Shown here piece after piece: positions 1 to 10,840 of a DNA stretch of 64,000 bases (its first letter is position 1; each line of letters opens with the position of its first letter). The stretch lies in the NCBI GenBank assembly GCA_002221725.1, contig NJFT01000085.1, forward strand, positions 62,001 to 126,000. The letters run 5' to 3'. This DNA is from Scedosporium boydii. Taxonomy: Eukaryota > Ascomycota > Sordariomycetes > Microascales > Microascaceae. A program made the translations under genes and the position numbers. Below the pieces are notes generated by a model. That model saw nothing but the letters and a program-made list of their open reading frames with translations. It was not told the DNA's origin and ran no database searches.

Positions 1-667
1 TTCGTCCGCCCATGTCTCTCCACTCCCTGCAACTCACAGCCCATCCGGCTCAGATTTGTTCCAGAAGCAAAAGGGGAATCCCTAGCACAATCGGAGGAAC
101 TGAATGCACTTTTGCACCTTTGCTTTGCAAAAAAAGGAAGATGGTTTCCCCTTCCCGCGGTCGTCCATGCGCGCCCTACACCATCTTGAGTTTAGCTTGA
201 TCCAGTCCTTGAGCTTGACCCACCACCATCACGACGACGACCACCCCCGTTCTGTGAAGCCCCTCCTGGAGTGGGCATGGACATGTGGGAGAGACACTGC
301 GAGGGGGATGGGAAAGGAAAGTTAAAGTTGGGTTTTTATGGGGGTCCTATCCGATGTTTTATGATTCCATTTTCTTTCTTTTCTTTTTTTGGCTTCTTTT
401 TTTTCATGAGGCAAGGTGTCTCTTGATGTCTCGCGGTGACAGTGGTTTTACGTTACTTTTTATTTTCTTTTTGTTCATCTGAGCTGAGTGTTGAAGGTTT
501 TGCATTAAAGGCGCGATTTATGCCTGCTGTGCTGCGGGTGTAAGAGGACCTCGATGATCATCTTGATATCCCTCGTTTCGACGCTCTAAGACGCGCCGAC
601 AAAAGCGCCAAGAGAAAGAAACCGGAAAAAGACACAAGAAACAAGCGCTAACAAGCGACGAGAAACA
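1..667. other. 5' flank of the P450 gene, no gene seen
   Basis: No coding stretch with convincing composition or splice signals is visible on either strand. The sequence has T-rich tracts (about 370-400 and 460-480). The last 60 bases before 668 are A-rich, as expected for a fungal 5' leader. It presumably contains the promoter of the P450 gene, but I cannot point to a specific element. Confidence 0.5.
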
Positions 668-2932
668 ATGGGCATCGCGACGCTCCCGACGGTGGTGGCC
701 GTCGGAGGCGCATTCGTGGCCTACGCGGCGTATTCGGCTATCGTGAGTCTACGGGCCAACATCGAGGCGGCCAAGAGGAGTGGCCTGCCTTACATCATAT
801 CGCGTATGTTTTTTTTTCTACGAATCCCGAGTCGCTCTGCTCTTTCAGAATGTTCTCGAGCTGACCTCTTTAGCCCTCTCGCCGATATGGCTGCCGGCGC
901 AAATCACCCACAAACTCTGGATGCCCGTCGTCCGAACCTGTCTTCCCAAGTCATGGTGGGAAAACTGGATAATGTGAGTCTTTCTCCTTCTCTCCCCCGT
1001 CCTTCCAACAAGGGATAATAAGACTAAATCCCTCGCAGCTTCCTAACCCAAGACTGGTCCTACATCCACAACCACGCCATCTTCGCCCTCCACGGCCCAG
1101 CCTTCTTCGTCGTCTCCCCCTACTCCACCATGCTCCTCACCTCCTCCGCCGAACTCATCCGCCAAATCACCCACCGCCGCGAACACTTTCCCAAATTCGT
1201 CGAAACCTACGAGATCCTCACCCAGTTCGGCGACAACACCCTGACGACGGAGGGTGCGCTGTGGCGAGTGCACCGGCGCGCGACGGCGGCGAGCTTCAAT
1301 GAGCGGAACGCGGCGTTGGTGTTTGCCGTTGCTGTTGAGCAGACGCAGGGGTTGGTGGAGAAGTGGATGGCGGACCAAGCGAGTGGAGGGGAATCGAAGC
1401 CCGTGGACACGATTGATAGTGATACGATGAGGTTGGCGTTGAATATTATTGGGTATGTGGGCTTTGGGCTGAGGTTGTTGTGGCCGGGGCAGAGGTTGCC
1501 GGAGGGGGTGGATGGGGAGAGATTGGAGAAGTATTCGGGGTTGGAGCCTGTTGGGAGGCATAGTATGAGTTTTGTGGAGACGATTGCGGTTGTTTTGGAG
1601 AGGATTTTGTTGCTGCTTGTTGTGCCCGAGGGGGTTTTGAGTAGGTTTCTCTCTGAATTTTTGGACGGCCCTTTCTTCTTTGTTTGGACTTGTGAAACTG
1701 ACATGAGTCGTTCAGGATATCTCCCATTCAAACAGGCCAAGGAAGCCGCCGAAGCCTACCAGAACTACGTTCAATACATGGAGGAACTCCTTGAAGAGAA
1801 ACTCCAAGACATGCGCACAGGCTCCGCCGACGCCGAAGAACCGGGCATGGACATCATGGGCCAGCTCGTGCGATCGACCTACGGCGACGGCGTAAAGTCT
1901 ACGACACCCATAAACGGCACGACGAACGGCTCATTACTTAACGGCAACAAACTTCACAACGACGTCGAAAAAACTGGCAAACTAAACAAATCCGACATCC
2001 TCGGCAACGCCTTCATCATGCTCGTAGCAGGCCACGAAACCACCGCCAACGCCCTGCACTTCACCTTCATCGAACTAGCGACGAACCCCTCCGCACAGCG
2101 CGCCCTACAGCGCGATGTCGACGCTCTGCTGGGTCGTGACACGGATCCGCGGACGTGGAGCTACGAAGGGAGCGTGGGACCGTTGCTGGCGAGCATGGTG
2201 GGCGCGTGCATGAACGAGACGCTGAGGAAGTGGCCGTCCGTCGTTGAGGTGCCGAAGAAGGTGGCGGGCGGCGGGGACCAGGTCGTTAGTTTGGATGGGA
2301 GGAGCGTGGTGTTGCCGGAGGGGGCGGCGATTAGTCTCGTGGCTGTGGCGGCGCATCGCAATCCGAGGTATTGGCCTACGAGGAGGAGTAGAGTCACCGG
2401 AAAGGAGACGGATTTGGATGATTATGTTCCCGAGAGGTGGTTTCGGAAGTGTGCGGGCGGTGAGGAGGACGAAGAAAAAGAAGGGAAACTGGAAACATCG
2501 ACACCATCCAGTGCCACTACGGAATCCTACGAGGAAGGAGAGAACGAAGAGGATTTTGGGGGCTACAAAGGTCCCGATACGAGCGGAGAACTCTTCAGGC
2601 CCGAACGAGGCGCATACATCCCTTTCTCGGATGGCGCAAGGTCCTGCCTCGGGAGACGGATCGCGCAGGTGGAGATCGTGGCGGCTCTGGCGGTCATTTT
2701 CCAAAAGTACAGTCTCGAGCTGGCCGTGGACGATTTCGTGGGAAAGATGAGCGACGTTGAGAAGATGGGGAGGGAGGAGAGGGAGAGGGTGTATAGGCTT
2801 GCGCAGGAGCGGTGTAGGAAGAGGATGAGTGAGGCGACGAGTGTTTTGACGCTGAAGATGCAGCCGGGGGAGGATGTGCCTGTGAGGTTGGTGAGGAGGG
2901 GTGAGGAAAAGTTTGTTAGTTGGATTGAGTGA
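668..2932 (+). CDS. cytochrome P450 monooxygenase, four exons
   Basis: A membrane-anchored haem-thiolate monooxygenase. My exon model is 668-803, 874-973, 1039-1640 and 1716-2932, giving 684 aa. Intron 1 (804-873) has donor GTATGT, a CTGAC branch site and a TTTAG acceptor; a nearer CAG at 848 breaks the frame. An N-terminal hydrophobic anchor (about residues 5-28) is followed by a GLP turn. Family motifs are all present: I-helix AGHETTA (about 381-387), the ExxR helix NETLRKWP (about 445), the PERW segment, and the haem loop FSDGARSCLG with its ligand Cys near 590. The usual length is about 500-550 aa; the excess comes from hydrophilic insertions, one before the I-helix and an acidic Glu/Ser-rich one (about 520-560) just before the haem loop. 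Substrate and CYP family cannot be read from the sequence. The P450 identity is secure; exon 1/2 is the least certain junction. Confidence 0.93.
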
Positions 2933-4659
2933 TGAGATTTTGCTGGGTCTTGTGTTAAGAGCTACAGCATTATTAGGATTGGATCTGTTCTTTTTTTTTT
3001 TTTTTTTTTGTATGATACCTGGGATGGGAGGACATGGGCATCTAGACTGGTTTTCAAAATACAGCTAGTACTGGATCCTGGACTACAAGGCTACGAGTAA
3101 AGATTGAGGATGAGGGAGATGGTGTAAATGGCGACTCTTGAGACCAGGCGTTCGAAAGTCGGATTCAATATCCGCGCTTCATCTGCCGGGCTTGCTGACC
3201 GAAGGACGGATTACCTAGAAAGGAAAACGGCAAAGGACAAAGGACTCCCGGAGCCCAGAGTTTTTCGCGTTTTCGGACACGCGACGAGAGAAGGATGGAA
3301 AGGGCGCAAATGATTGGTTGGCGATGGCGGAGACTGGAGATTAGGATTTTCTGTGACAGTGGGTAGTGGGGAGTTGGGAAGCGGAGGTGTCGTGATGTTG
3401 TTTGGCGGGTTGGGAAAGTAAACAATGCAATTTGGAGCGGGCGACCTTGTTGGGACCAGCTCGATTATGACACTCATCCTCATTGAAGATGAGGTTCATC
3501 GTGGTGATGCCGTTCAATGGAGAGCACGAAGGGAAGCTCCTGCCGCTAGTTGTTACCAAGGTGGGGGAGAAATTCTGGATTATGTCATTCATGGAGGACA
3601 AATTGGAGAGTCGGCGTCGCGTCACTATCTCGTGATATCACCCATTGAGAAGGAGCTTCGATGAGCCGGGAAGAAAATTGACCCAAGGACAAACAACATA
3701 AACTCTACGAAGGAGAGAGCTCAAAAACAATACAGAAGAAATCGTCGGGGGCGGGAGCGAGAAATGGAAGGAAAAATTGCGAGGCATGAATGAAGCTGGC
3801 TCTCTCGGTCGTTGTCCGGACAGAAAGAGGAAATCAAAACAAAACATAACAACATCCAGCATAATAATTTGTGCAGCTATTAATGCGCGCTAAGGTATCA
3901 AGGTAAATGTACTCCAATTCTCCCTCGATGGCCCTGCCCGATGTAGGGACATTGCGGTGCGCGAATTGCAAATGGATGTACATAGATGTAGAAGTTCAAG
4001 GATTCCATCCCTCCAAGTTGAGCTCTTCTTTGGACTCCCACCGCTCAGCTGCCACTTGCCTCCACCCGATCGATGTCATTGCTCATGGGATGCGGGCAGG
4101 TACCGAAAATCGAAGTACCTGTACATGTTTCGGCCACTGGTCACCACCTTCCCGTAAGGTCCAAGCCCAGACTCCCTTGTCCCTTTTCCAACGTCGCTCG
4201 CTGGTCTCGGTGATGTGCTGTGTTGCTCCTCATTGCTCCTCGTTGCTCCCCTTTGGGCAGGCTCTGACACCACTCCCTCCCACTACCACCACCACCACCA
4301 CCAGCCACCGACTTTATTATGCTTGCCGCCCCTCAACCCAGGACAATTGAACATTGTCTGTAACCAAGCCTCCCCCCATCAATACACTGCATTTGATCAA
4401 TCGGACTGACCATCCTCTGGCCCAAGCAAAAACATCCATCACCAAGCTTCACTGTTCAGAACACGGGAAATCCCCATATACCACTGTTTCTCAAGCTTCA
4501 TAAGCCTGTTGCCTGTCCACTTCCCCAGTCTAGCTCGCCCCAAGCTTCCCACCTCACCTTTTTGCGTGTTATTTCTGCCCTGGTCGTATCAACAACCACG
4601 ACGCGACTCTCTTTATTCACCCAACTTACAATACGCCTTTTTCATTCTACAAACAAACA
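2933..4659. other. intergenic between the P450 and the SAP-like gene
   Basis: No convincing gene. It holds a T run at about 2991-3009 in the P450 3' flank and a CCA microsatellite at about 4279-4305. Short open frames here (for example 3425-3664) have no family resemblance or supporting splice structure. The last 150 bases before 4660 are pyrimidine- and CA-rich, typical of a fungal promoter and leader. Confidence 0.45.
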
Positions 4660-6106
4660 ATGTCGGGCTCAAATAGCTGGCTGCGGGCGCAACGAAAGAG
4701 TGACCTCGTCGAGGTTGCCGATAATGTCGGCCTCACAAAGTAAGTTGCTCGCGCTGTTTCTCATCTTCTTCGTTCCTTCCATTGTTTTCTTTTTTCGGGC
4801 TCGGGAAATCTTCGCACCGTGTTCGCAGTTCTCGAAATGATGATGACGCTATTGCGCGCCTGCCCCGCGATATGTGCGACAAGTGGTCTAGACAGCTGGA
4901 CTCTTCCCCCAGTTGCGGTTTGCGATGCTGTGTGGGCGCATTCGCGTGCGACGAACTCTGCGCTCCGGATCGATTTTCCAGCCCGAGCGGATTCTTTGTC
5001 GCGTCGCCCGTGGCCCGACAACAACAGAGTGGTTTGCTAACAAGCTCTCGTGCACAGCTACGAGGGTCTGAAGAAGGCCGAGCTCGAGATCGCGCTCGAC
5101 CAATATCTCTCCCAGAACTCTCCTACCTTCTCTTCCGATCCAAGGGTCGCCGGCTTTTACAACAGCCAGGCTAAGACTCGCTCCTCGCCTATCAAGAAGG
5201 AGATTGTGTCGGAGGAGCCGGAGAAGCCGCTCAGAGCGACGAAGCGTCGGGTTACCAAGGCTCCCGAGGACTTTTCTACCGAGTAAGTTTCCGAATGCCT
5301 TCTGTTTTGGCTTGCGCCTCTGCGCTGTCATCAATCCCGGAGCAAAAACGAAGGAGAGACGTGTCTTCTAACTCTTCGCGCTCAGTGACGACTCGCGCGC
5401 AGTTGTCGCTACCTCCAACGCTGTCCTCCGCACCCCCCGCGTTGCCTCACTCGCGAGCCGCATCCCCCTCCCCGCCTCGCCCGCCGACGTCGCCCAGGCT
5501 GTCGACCGTAGCACCATTGCCGTGCGCCAGCGCGTCGCGTCCATCTACCAGGACTCGGGCGTCAACGAGGCCGCCCACGCCACGCGCGAGTCGCTGTCCA
5601 CCGTCACCTCCATTCTCTTCACCGTCGCCGCTTTCGAGTTGTACTTTTTGCGACGCGAGGTTCTCGCCGACACCTACGCCTTCACGATCCCCGCCATATC
5701 GTTCCTCGGAACCAATGATTACCCAGTGCACATCCCCGACATGTTCTTGCTCTTGACCTCGTCCTTCTGGTCGCCCACGCTGCTCTGGCTCGCCACGAGC
5801 TTGGTCATCCCTGCCACTTTTGGTTACTTCTACAACTTGTCCGTCGCGAACCAGCCCGCTCCCGGACGCGGCAGGCGCGCCTCTGCTCCCACCCCGGATT
5901 ACATCGTTGATCCCCTCACTTTCAGCATCGTGAAGGCGCTGGTGTCGTACGTCGTGTACGCGCAGGGCGTCACCTTTTATGGCCTCGTGGATGAGACGAG
6001 CATTGCGAGGATCAATGGTGCATTGTACGGTGGCTGGAAGGGCGTGCTTGTGGGGAGTGCCATTACGGGGCTTACGAGTCTATATGATGCCATCTTGAGG
6101 AAATGA
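4660..6106 (+). CDS. SAP-like domain, multi-pass membrane protein
   Basis: Exons 4660-4739, 5058-5282 and 5386-6106 join in phase to a 341-aa protein. The start is chosen because the ATG (after CAAACAA) opens the peptide MSGSNSWLRAQRK, which continues across the intron into a SAP-like helix-extended loop-helix: DLVEVADN then YEGLKKAELEIALDQYL (about residues 14-46). A basic linker (about 55-100) follows. The C-terminal half has several hydrophobic segments: around the stretch ending FELYFLRREV, the stretch with DMFLLLTSSFW and LWLATSLVIPATFGYFY, and AIVKALVSYVVYAQG-like and GVLVGSAITGL regions near the end. SAP modules commonly bind DNA, so an inner-nuclear-membrane or ER role is possible, but that is inference. 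The first intron (318 nt) is much longer than the others in the window. I see no frame damage. Confidence 0.8.
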
Positions 6107-7407
6107 AGAGAGGATTGAGAATTATTGAGCCTCTTCTCTCCCCCTCAACTTTTCTCATGTTATTTCCACTCATTGTCCTCGTGGCAGAAATTCATACCCG
6201 GCTGCGAGCGCAGCAAAACTCGTTTACCGTGAACCGACCATTTCTTAGTAAGGACGGGTCTGGTTCATTATTGGTTCGCTTTCGGCTTTTTTATCATTGT
6301 TCCCGCTAGACGGTTTCGTTGGGTAGGATGATTTTTGCTCTCTACTTTTTGTTTTCTTCATCTTTCTTGATGTGAGCCGGCGTTTTCCTGGCGTTGAGGC
6401 GTCATGGCTGGTCCGGTCAACTCTTTTTTTGTTTTGAAAAAGGCAAGAAAAGAGGTCCGAGAAGAGGGGTGGTATTTTCAAGCACGATTGTCGTGTTCCC
6501 AGGAGAGCTGGGAAGTTTCGATACCGTTTGGATGAGGAAAGCGAGGGTTTGGTTTTCTTAGTGCCTGCTGTGTTTCTCTACCTGAGTATTTTGATATCTA
6601 CTTTCCCCCCCCTTGGACCTTTGGCTCCTCTTTTTTTGGATCCTTTGGAGAACCTGAGTCTTCTCGAATTGGTTTCTCCCGAGTTCTTTTCTCTTTTTAA
6701 ATGGCGGGGTTTGCTTTGGAGAATATCCAGATGGGAGTGTGGTGGTTGGGTAGGTTCGGATGGGATGGATGGATGGGTTTGGGGAGACTCGGGGCCTGCT
6801 TTGGTTTGCTTTTCGCGCGTGTTTATATGAGTGACGATGGAATATATTTGCTTGTTCTACAATGTTGGTTCCTTGCTGTGAACTCTCTCGATCTCGAGGT
6901 ATTTACGCATGTGTGTTCGGTTGAGTTTCTTGGGAAATTTGGAACATGGCGAACTTGAGTCGCTATTGTGAGTGTGCTTCCCTAAATATTCTTAGATCGA
7001 AGTATTGCCCTTGGCGATGCTCTCCCTGCCTTCGTCTTCTCAGTCACCCAGCACAGCTCTCATCACTTCCCGACCACCTCGAGATGGCTTGCGTGAACTG
7101 CTCCGGAGATATCACGTGAGTATTCTGAGCGCCACCACCGCCTTAGTTAGTGTGGTCCGTGCTTAAGCCCTGTGGCTCAACTCTCCCCCACCTATCTCCC
7201 ACCAAGAACCTGACCAATGAGGAAACCGTCTGCGTCTCTGTAGTCCTTGCACCGTGCCCACAAAGCAACTAATTCGCAAAGCCCACGGCGGGAAAATCAT
7301 CCACACCACCCATTTTAACTTTTGCGGATACCCTCATCTTCTTCCCTTCTTTCTCTCTTTTTTTTTTTTCCTTCGACATCTAGTTAGCGAGAGAAAACAC
7401 CGACAAA
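6107..7407. other. intergenic plus leader of the eL42 gene
   Basis: The 3' flank of the SAP-like gene runs into the promoter of the ribosomal protein gene. A pyrimidine-rich tract (about 7350-7375) directly precedes the eL42 start, as in many ribosomal protein leaders. A possible short spliced upstream reading frame starts at 7084, with a donor GTGAGT at 7116 and an acceptor TAG ending at 7243. It would encode a Cys-rich start and run out of frame through the eL42 ATG. No other gene is supported. Confidence 0.45.
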
Positions 7408-8204
7408 ATGGTACGTTTTCCTTTTTCTTTCGCTCCAGCGACGGACTTACGCTCTACCGAATTGCGATATGAACGACTCGAGGCGTTGGGCATTCTCATG
7501 GCGAGCTGGAAAGTTGGGAGAGAGGATGGGTTTTTACTGACGAGAATTTTTGGGGGAAATAGGTCAACATTCCCAAGACGAGGAACACTTACTGCAAGGG
7601 CAAGGACTGCCGCAGGCATACCGCCCACAAGGTCACCCAGTACAAGACTGGCAAGGTATGTTTTTTCGCGAAAACGAAGAGGCGTGTGAGCGTGAGCTAA
7701 CTTGGTTGATATAGGCCTCCCTTTTCGCGTATGTATTCCCTTGAAACCCCGTCTCCTCCATTCTTCCGAACGATTGTCGATATCGATGTGCAGCGAATTC
7801 GAGGGCGTTCTCTTTTCCAACCCAAGCTAGCTGTCGCGAGACCGGAAACATTCGAACTTTGAAAAAAAGAAGGACCAGAGGCTAACGAGAATCCACGAAC
7901 AACAGCCAGGGTAAGCGTCGATACGACCGTAAGCAGAGCGGTTATGGTGGTCAGACCAAGCCCGTTTTCCACAAGAAGGCGAAGACCACGAAGAAGGTTG
8001 TGTTGCGATTGGAGTGCGTGAAGTGCAAGACCAAGGCCCAGCTCGCCCTCAAGCGTTGCAAGCACTTCGAGCTTGGGTATGTTTCCTCCCCTCGTCCCTC
8101 CTCGTCCTTATTTCATTCCTTTCCGGAACATTGTTGTGGATATTAACAATATTTTTTCGTACAGTGGTGACAAGAAGACGAAGGGTGCCGCTCTTGTGTT
8201 CTAA
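7408..8204 (+). CDS. RPL42: 60S ribosomal protein eL42 (L44 / L36a)
   Basis: A component of the large cytoplasmic ribosomal subunit near the E site. Five exons: 7408-7410 (only the ATG), 7563-7655, 7715-7728, 7906-8076 and 8165-8204. They join in phase to 106 aa, the family's normal length. The protein starts [17 protein letters not shown] and continues with [20 protein letters not shown], the zinc-binding cysteines (CKGKDC near 12-17, LECVKCK near 72-78) and the C-terminal [14 protein letters not shown]. Intron 1 splits the start codon from the rest, and exon 3 is only 14 nt. Intron-dense structure and a pyrimidine-rich leader are normal for highly expressed fungal ribosomal protein genes. 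No oddity is seen in the protein. Identification is certain. Confidence 0.98.
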
Positions 8205-8541
8205 TTGCATTTTGTCAAACGGTTTCCTCCTATTACAATTGTCGTTATCTCTCTCTCTACTACTCATGGCATATGAATCAAACGGAACGGGGATTTCTGG
8301 CGAAACTTCGAAAGAAGACACACAAAAAAAGTGGTAGAATTGGTGCTGCCCTTCCTGGTTTTCTTTTCGGTAGGGTTTGGGGTTGCGGAGCCATAGGGAA
8401 ATGAATTTATAACCAAAGAAAAAAAAGAGAGCCCTGTTGGCTGCAACTTTTGAACGTTCAACTATTGTTTCTGGTGTATTTTTTGGGAAAATATTTGTCT
8501 CAGATCGATGTTACTCACAAAACTAGGTTAATACTAACGAC
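8205..8541. other. 3' flanks of two convergent genes
   Basis: A short spacer between the 3' ends of the eL42 gene (+) and the 2H-phosphoesterase gene (-). It contains AT-rich stretches, including an A-rich run near 8415-8430, that could serve as polyadenylation regions for either gene. No gene is visible. Confidence 0.5.
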
Positions 8542-9610
8542 TTAGAAACCCTCGCCTGCCATGATCGTCCGACCACCGCCATACCATACAGTCCCGGCCC
8601 TCATCTCGAGTCCTTTTTCCTGCCCGACGACCCATTCGCCGATAAATTCGCTCCGACCACTCCAGACCTCTTCCTCGAGCCAGCGGTTGACTTCATTGAC
8701 GGCAGCTACCCACGCTTCGCGCTGTGCCTGCGTCCTGTGGTCATCGCGCGTTAGGTAGCGTCCGAGGGTTATGTGTGCCGAGGGGAGTTGGTATCGCGGT
8801 TCAGGCGGCGTGAGAGAGAACTTTTTCACGAGGTTGTAGGCATCCTGACGGAGGTGGTGGTAGGTGTACGCATCACCGCTTTCTTCGATGTTCTCGAGGT
8901 AAGAGGGGCAAGACGGATCCGGAGAGGTATGCGGTTCGCCCGCCGCTGGAAGGAAAGTGAGGGCTATGCCAGTGGCGTCATACGAAACGAGGGGCTTGAC
9001 GAGGCGTGAGCGGTGGGAGTAGGTGTAGTTTACGAGGGTGGAGACCTGTGGGCGCAATGGGGCCAAGAGACGTGCTATTTCTTCTGGAGTTTTGGAAAAG
9101 GCTATCTCTACGACTGTGATGTGCATGCGTTGAAGTGGCATGAGCCAGAGGTCTGGTTGCCCTTGGGTGTCAGCGGAGAGGAGGGAAAAAAGAAAACGGC
9201 ATGCCCGTGGTGAGAGACTAACGCGGGGCAGCGAGCTTGAGCTTCGCTTGAATGGCAGAGGCGAGCTTAAGGACATGTTCTGGCGGACGACCCCATAGAA
9301 CGAGGCTGTTCCGCGGATCGAGGGCCTGACCCGAGGCATCTTTGCCGGTTGGAGAGAACTCGGTGAGGGAGAGGTAGTGCTCCGGGGTTACACCAGGGAA
9401 GGAGGGCGAGAGGAAGAGGAGGGATTGCTGGGCATTGCGGTTGGCTCGGTGGGTGGAGTAGGCGTGTTGTATCTCGGCCTGTGAGGGTTTAGCTTTGGGA
9501 GGATTTCAGGTGAGGCCTTGAAGAGCGGGTGGTCTTACAGGGGAGTTGTTGCATTTGGAGATGAGGGCCGAGAAGGGGTCCGGCTCAGGGGAAGACGTCG
9601 TTTGAGGCAT
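8542..9610 (-). CDS. 2H phosphoesterase / RNA ligase-cyclic phosphodiesterase-like protein
   Basis: Minus-strand exons 9610-9539, 9478-9223 and 9161-8542 join in phase to 315 aa. The start ATG at 9610 opens MPQTTSSPEPDPFSALI; exon 2 begins AEIQHAYSTHRANRNAQQ. Two HxT motifs about 115 residues apart define the 2H superfamily fold: HITVVEI (about residue 123) and HITLGRYL (about residue 239). In this superfamily the two His-x-Thr/Ser motifs act on 2',3'-cyclic phosphates or related phosphodiester bonds in RNA or nucleotides. The exact substrate is unknown; ascomycetes carry uncharacterised members of this size. The intron 2 acceptor is AAG, slightly unusual, but the phase and the TGAC branch site support it. 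Confidence 0.8.
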
Positions 9611-10437
9611 ATCGCCGTCGACTGGAGACATGTCTTGGAAATGACTTCCTCGACTCTACTCTCAGAAATACAATGGGATAATACACTGAACCAATTTCTC
9701 TCTGTCAAAGCAGCCACTTGAGACTGTCAGATGAACTTCTGAGATAGGTCCAAGGTGAACCCCTTGGATCAGCCCAAGGTCGTTCCTGCCCAGTCTTGAG
9801 ATGTTGGCCACGTGATGGAGATGACCAATCAGCCCTGAACATCTCCAACGACACTTGAGGTCGTCTTCTAGGCTCGTCTTCACTTCTTCATTCCATTCCT
9901 TGTCAACAACATCTCCTCAGGTCTGGGTGGGCTCCAGGGCCAAAACTGGCTGTCCAAGTTGGCAGTCAGTCGGGGGACTTCATCAGCCTCTTTTCATCAT
10001 CCTTTGACACCTTAATGAGGTCTTTATCATCCAAGATCATCATTTCCACCTTTTCGTCTCCTTCAGCTTCAATGGGAAAAAGGTCGTGGGCAAAAAGTCT
10101 GCTCCTTTGTTGATGGAAAACAAACCAGCTTGCGTTCGAACAGTGGGGCTTATCCTCCCCCACCACATTCGTGTTCGTGTCCTCCCATCTCTTTCCTCCA
10201 TCTCCATCCACCCGAACCACAACCCGCGTTCAGTAAGTCAATAGCTGGTCCTGAAGCTATCAGATATCACTGGGACAAGATCAGTTACACTAACAATGAT
10301 GATGGAGTTATAGAGAAGAGAATGTAATAGACCTTTGGCTGCTGGCGGGAAGGGTTATCTGTCAACAGTACAGAAACCTTTCCCTTCCTAGTAGGCGACC
10401 AGAGCTGTTGTCTATCTTGTCTCTAGAGAAGGCTTAA

Positions 10438-10537
10438 AGTCGAAGACGAGAAATCGACCGACGAGGAGCTCCGCCGATTCCAGTGGGAGGGAGATGCCTT
10501 CGTGCACCTCCTGTCCGCTCCGGAATCGGCGCAGTAG
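10438..10537 (+). pseudogene. inverted relic of a DNMT5-type SNF2 helicase segment
   Basis: Translated on the + strand this short stretch reads TDEELRRFQWEGD followed by LLSAPESA and a TAG stop at 10535-10537. The intact DNMT5 ATPase on the opposite strand contains PDEELRRFQRGKGD and LLSAPESAGSN at about 11217-11310, in its C-terminal helicase lobe. The nucleotide match is also clear, with a 3-nt difference in the middle. A duplicate of part of this gene, or of a paralogue, was therefore once placed here in inverted orientation, and only about 75-100 nt remain recognisable. It has no start, no exon structure and no continuation on either side. Confidence 0.7.
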
Positions 10538-10681
10538 CGGCTTCAAATCGACGTTGGTTTTCAAATGAGAATGACTTCAAAACGACGTATCAATTGGGGG
10601 CAATAAACAGGTAAGTATGTATAACGTCTCGCCCTCCTGTTCCATCTCTCATCACTTTTCCATCCCTCGTTCCCTTGATAT

Positions 10682-10779
10682 TCTTACATGCCCTTCCTAT
10701 CCGTACATAGCCCCCATTACCCATACATGACATTTTTATCCGTACATGACCTTCTTATCCTTACACACGCCCTCTCACT
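10682..10779. repeat. five-copy 19-20 bp direct repeat
   Basis: Five imperfect tandem units related to CCGTACATGACCTTCTTAT follow each other with a period of 19-20 bases, ending just before the pyrimidine-rich 3' flank of DNMT5. Each unit shares a TACATG- or TACAYA-like core. No function is evident; it may lie in or next to the DNMT5 3' untranslated region. Confidence 0.7.
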
Positions 10780-10840
10780 GTTCTCCGCTGTCCATACCCC
10801 CAGTCCTGGAACATATCCACCGAGATACTAATGTTGCCGT

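Larger units (their letters stand above)
9611..10840. other. intergenic between the 2H gene and DNMT5
   Basis: No intact gene. It contains a short coding relic similar to the SNF2 part of DNMT5 (10438-10537, + strand) and a five-copy 19-20 bp direct repeat (10682-10779), both listed separately. The remaining 800 bases show nothing I can identify. Confidence 0.5.

Noticed and set aside
804..848. first CAG as acceptor of P450 intron 1
   Set aside because: A 45-nt intron ending at 848 throws exon 2 out of frame. The TTTAG at 873 with a CTGAC branch site keeps the frame and gives the expected sequence.
1043..1740. long minus-strand frames inside the P450 gene
   Set aside because: They are shadows of the P450 exons. 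The sense strand carries clear P450 sequence.
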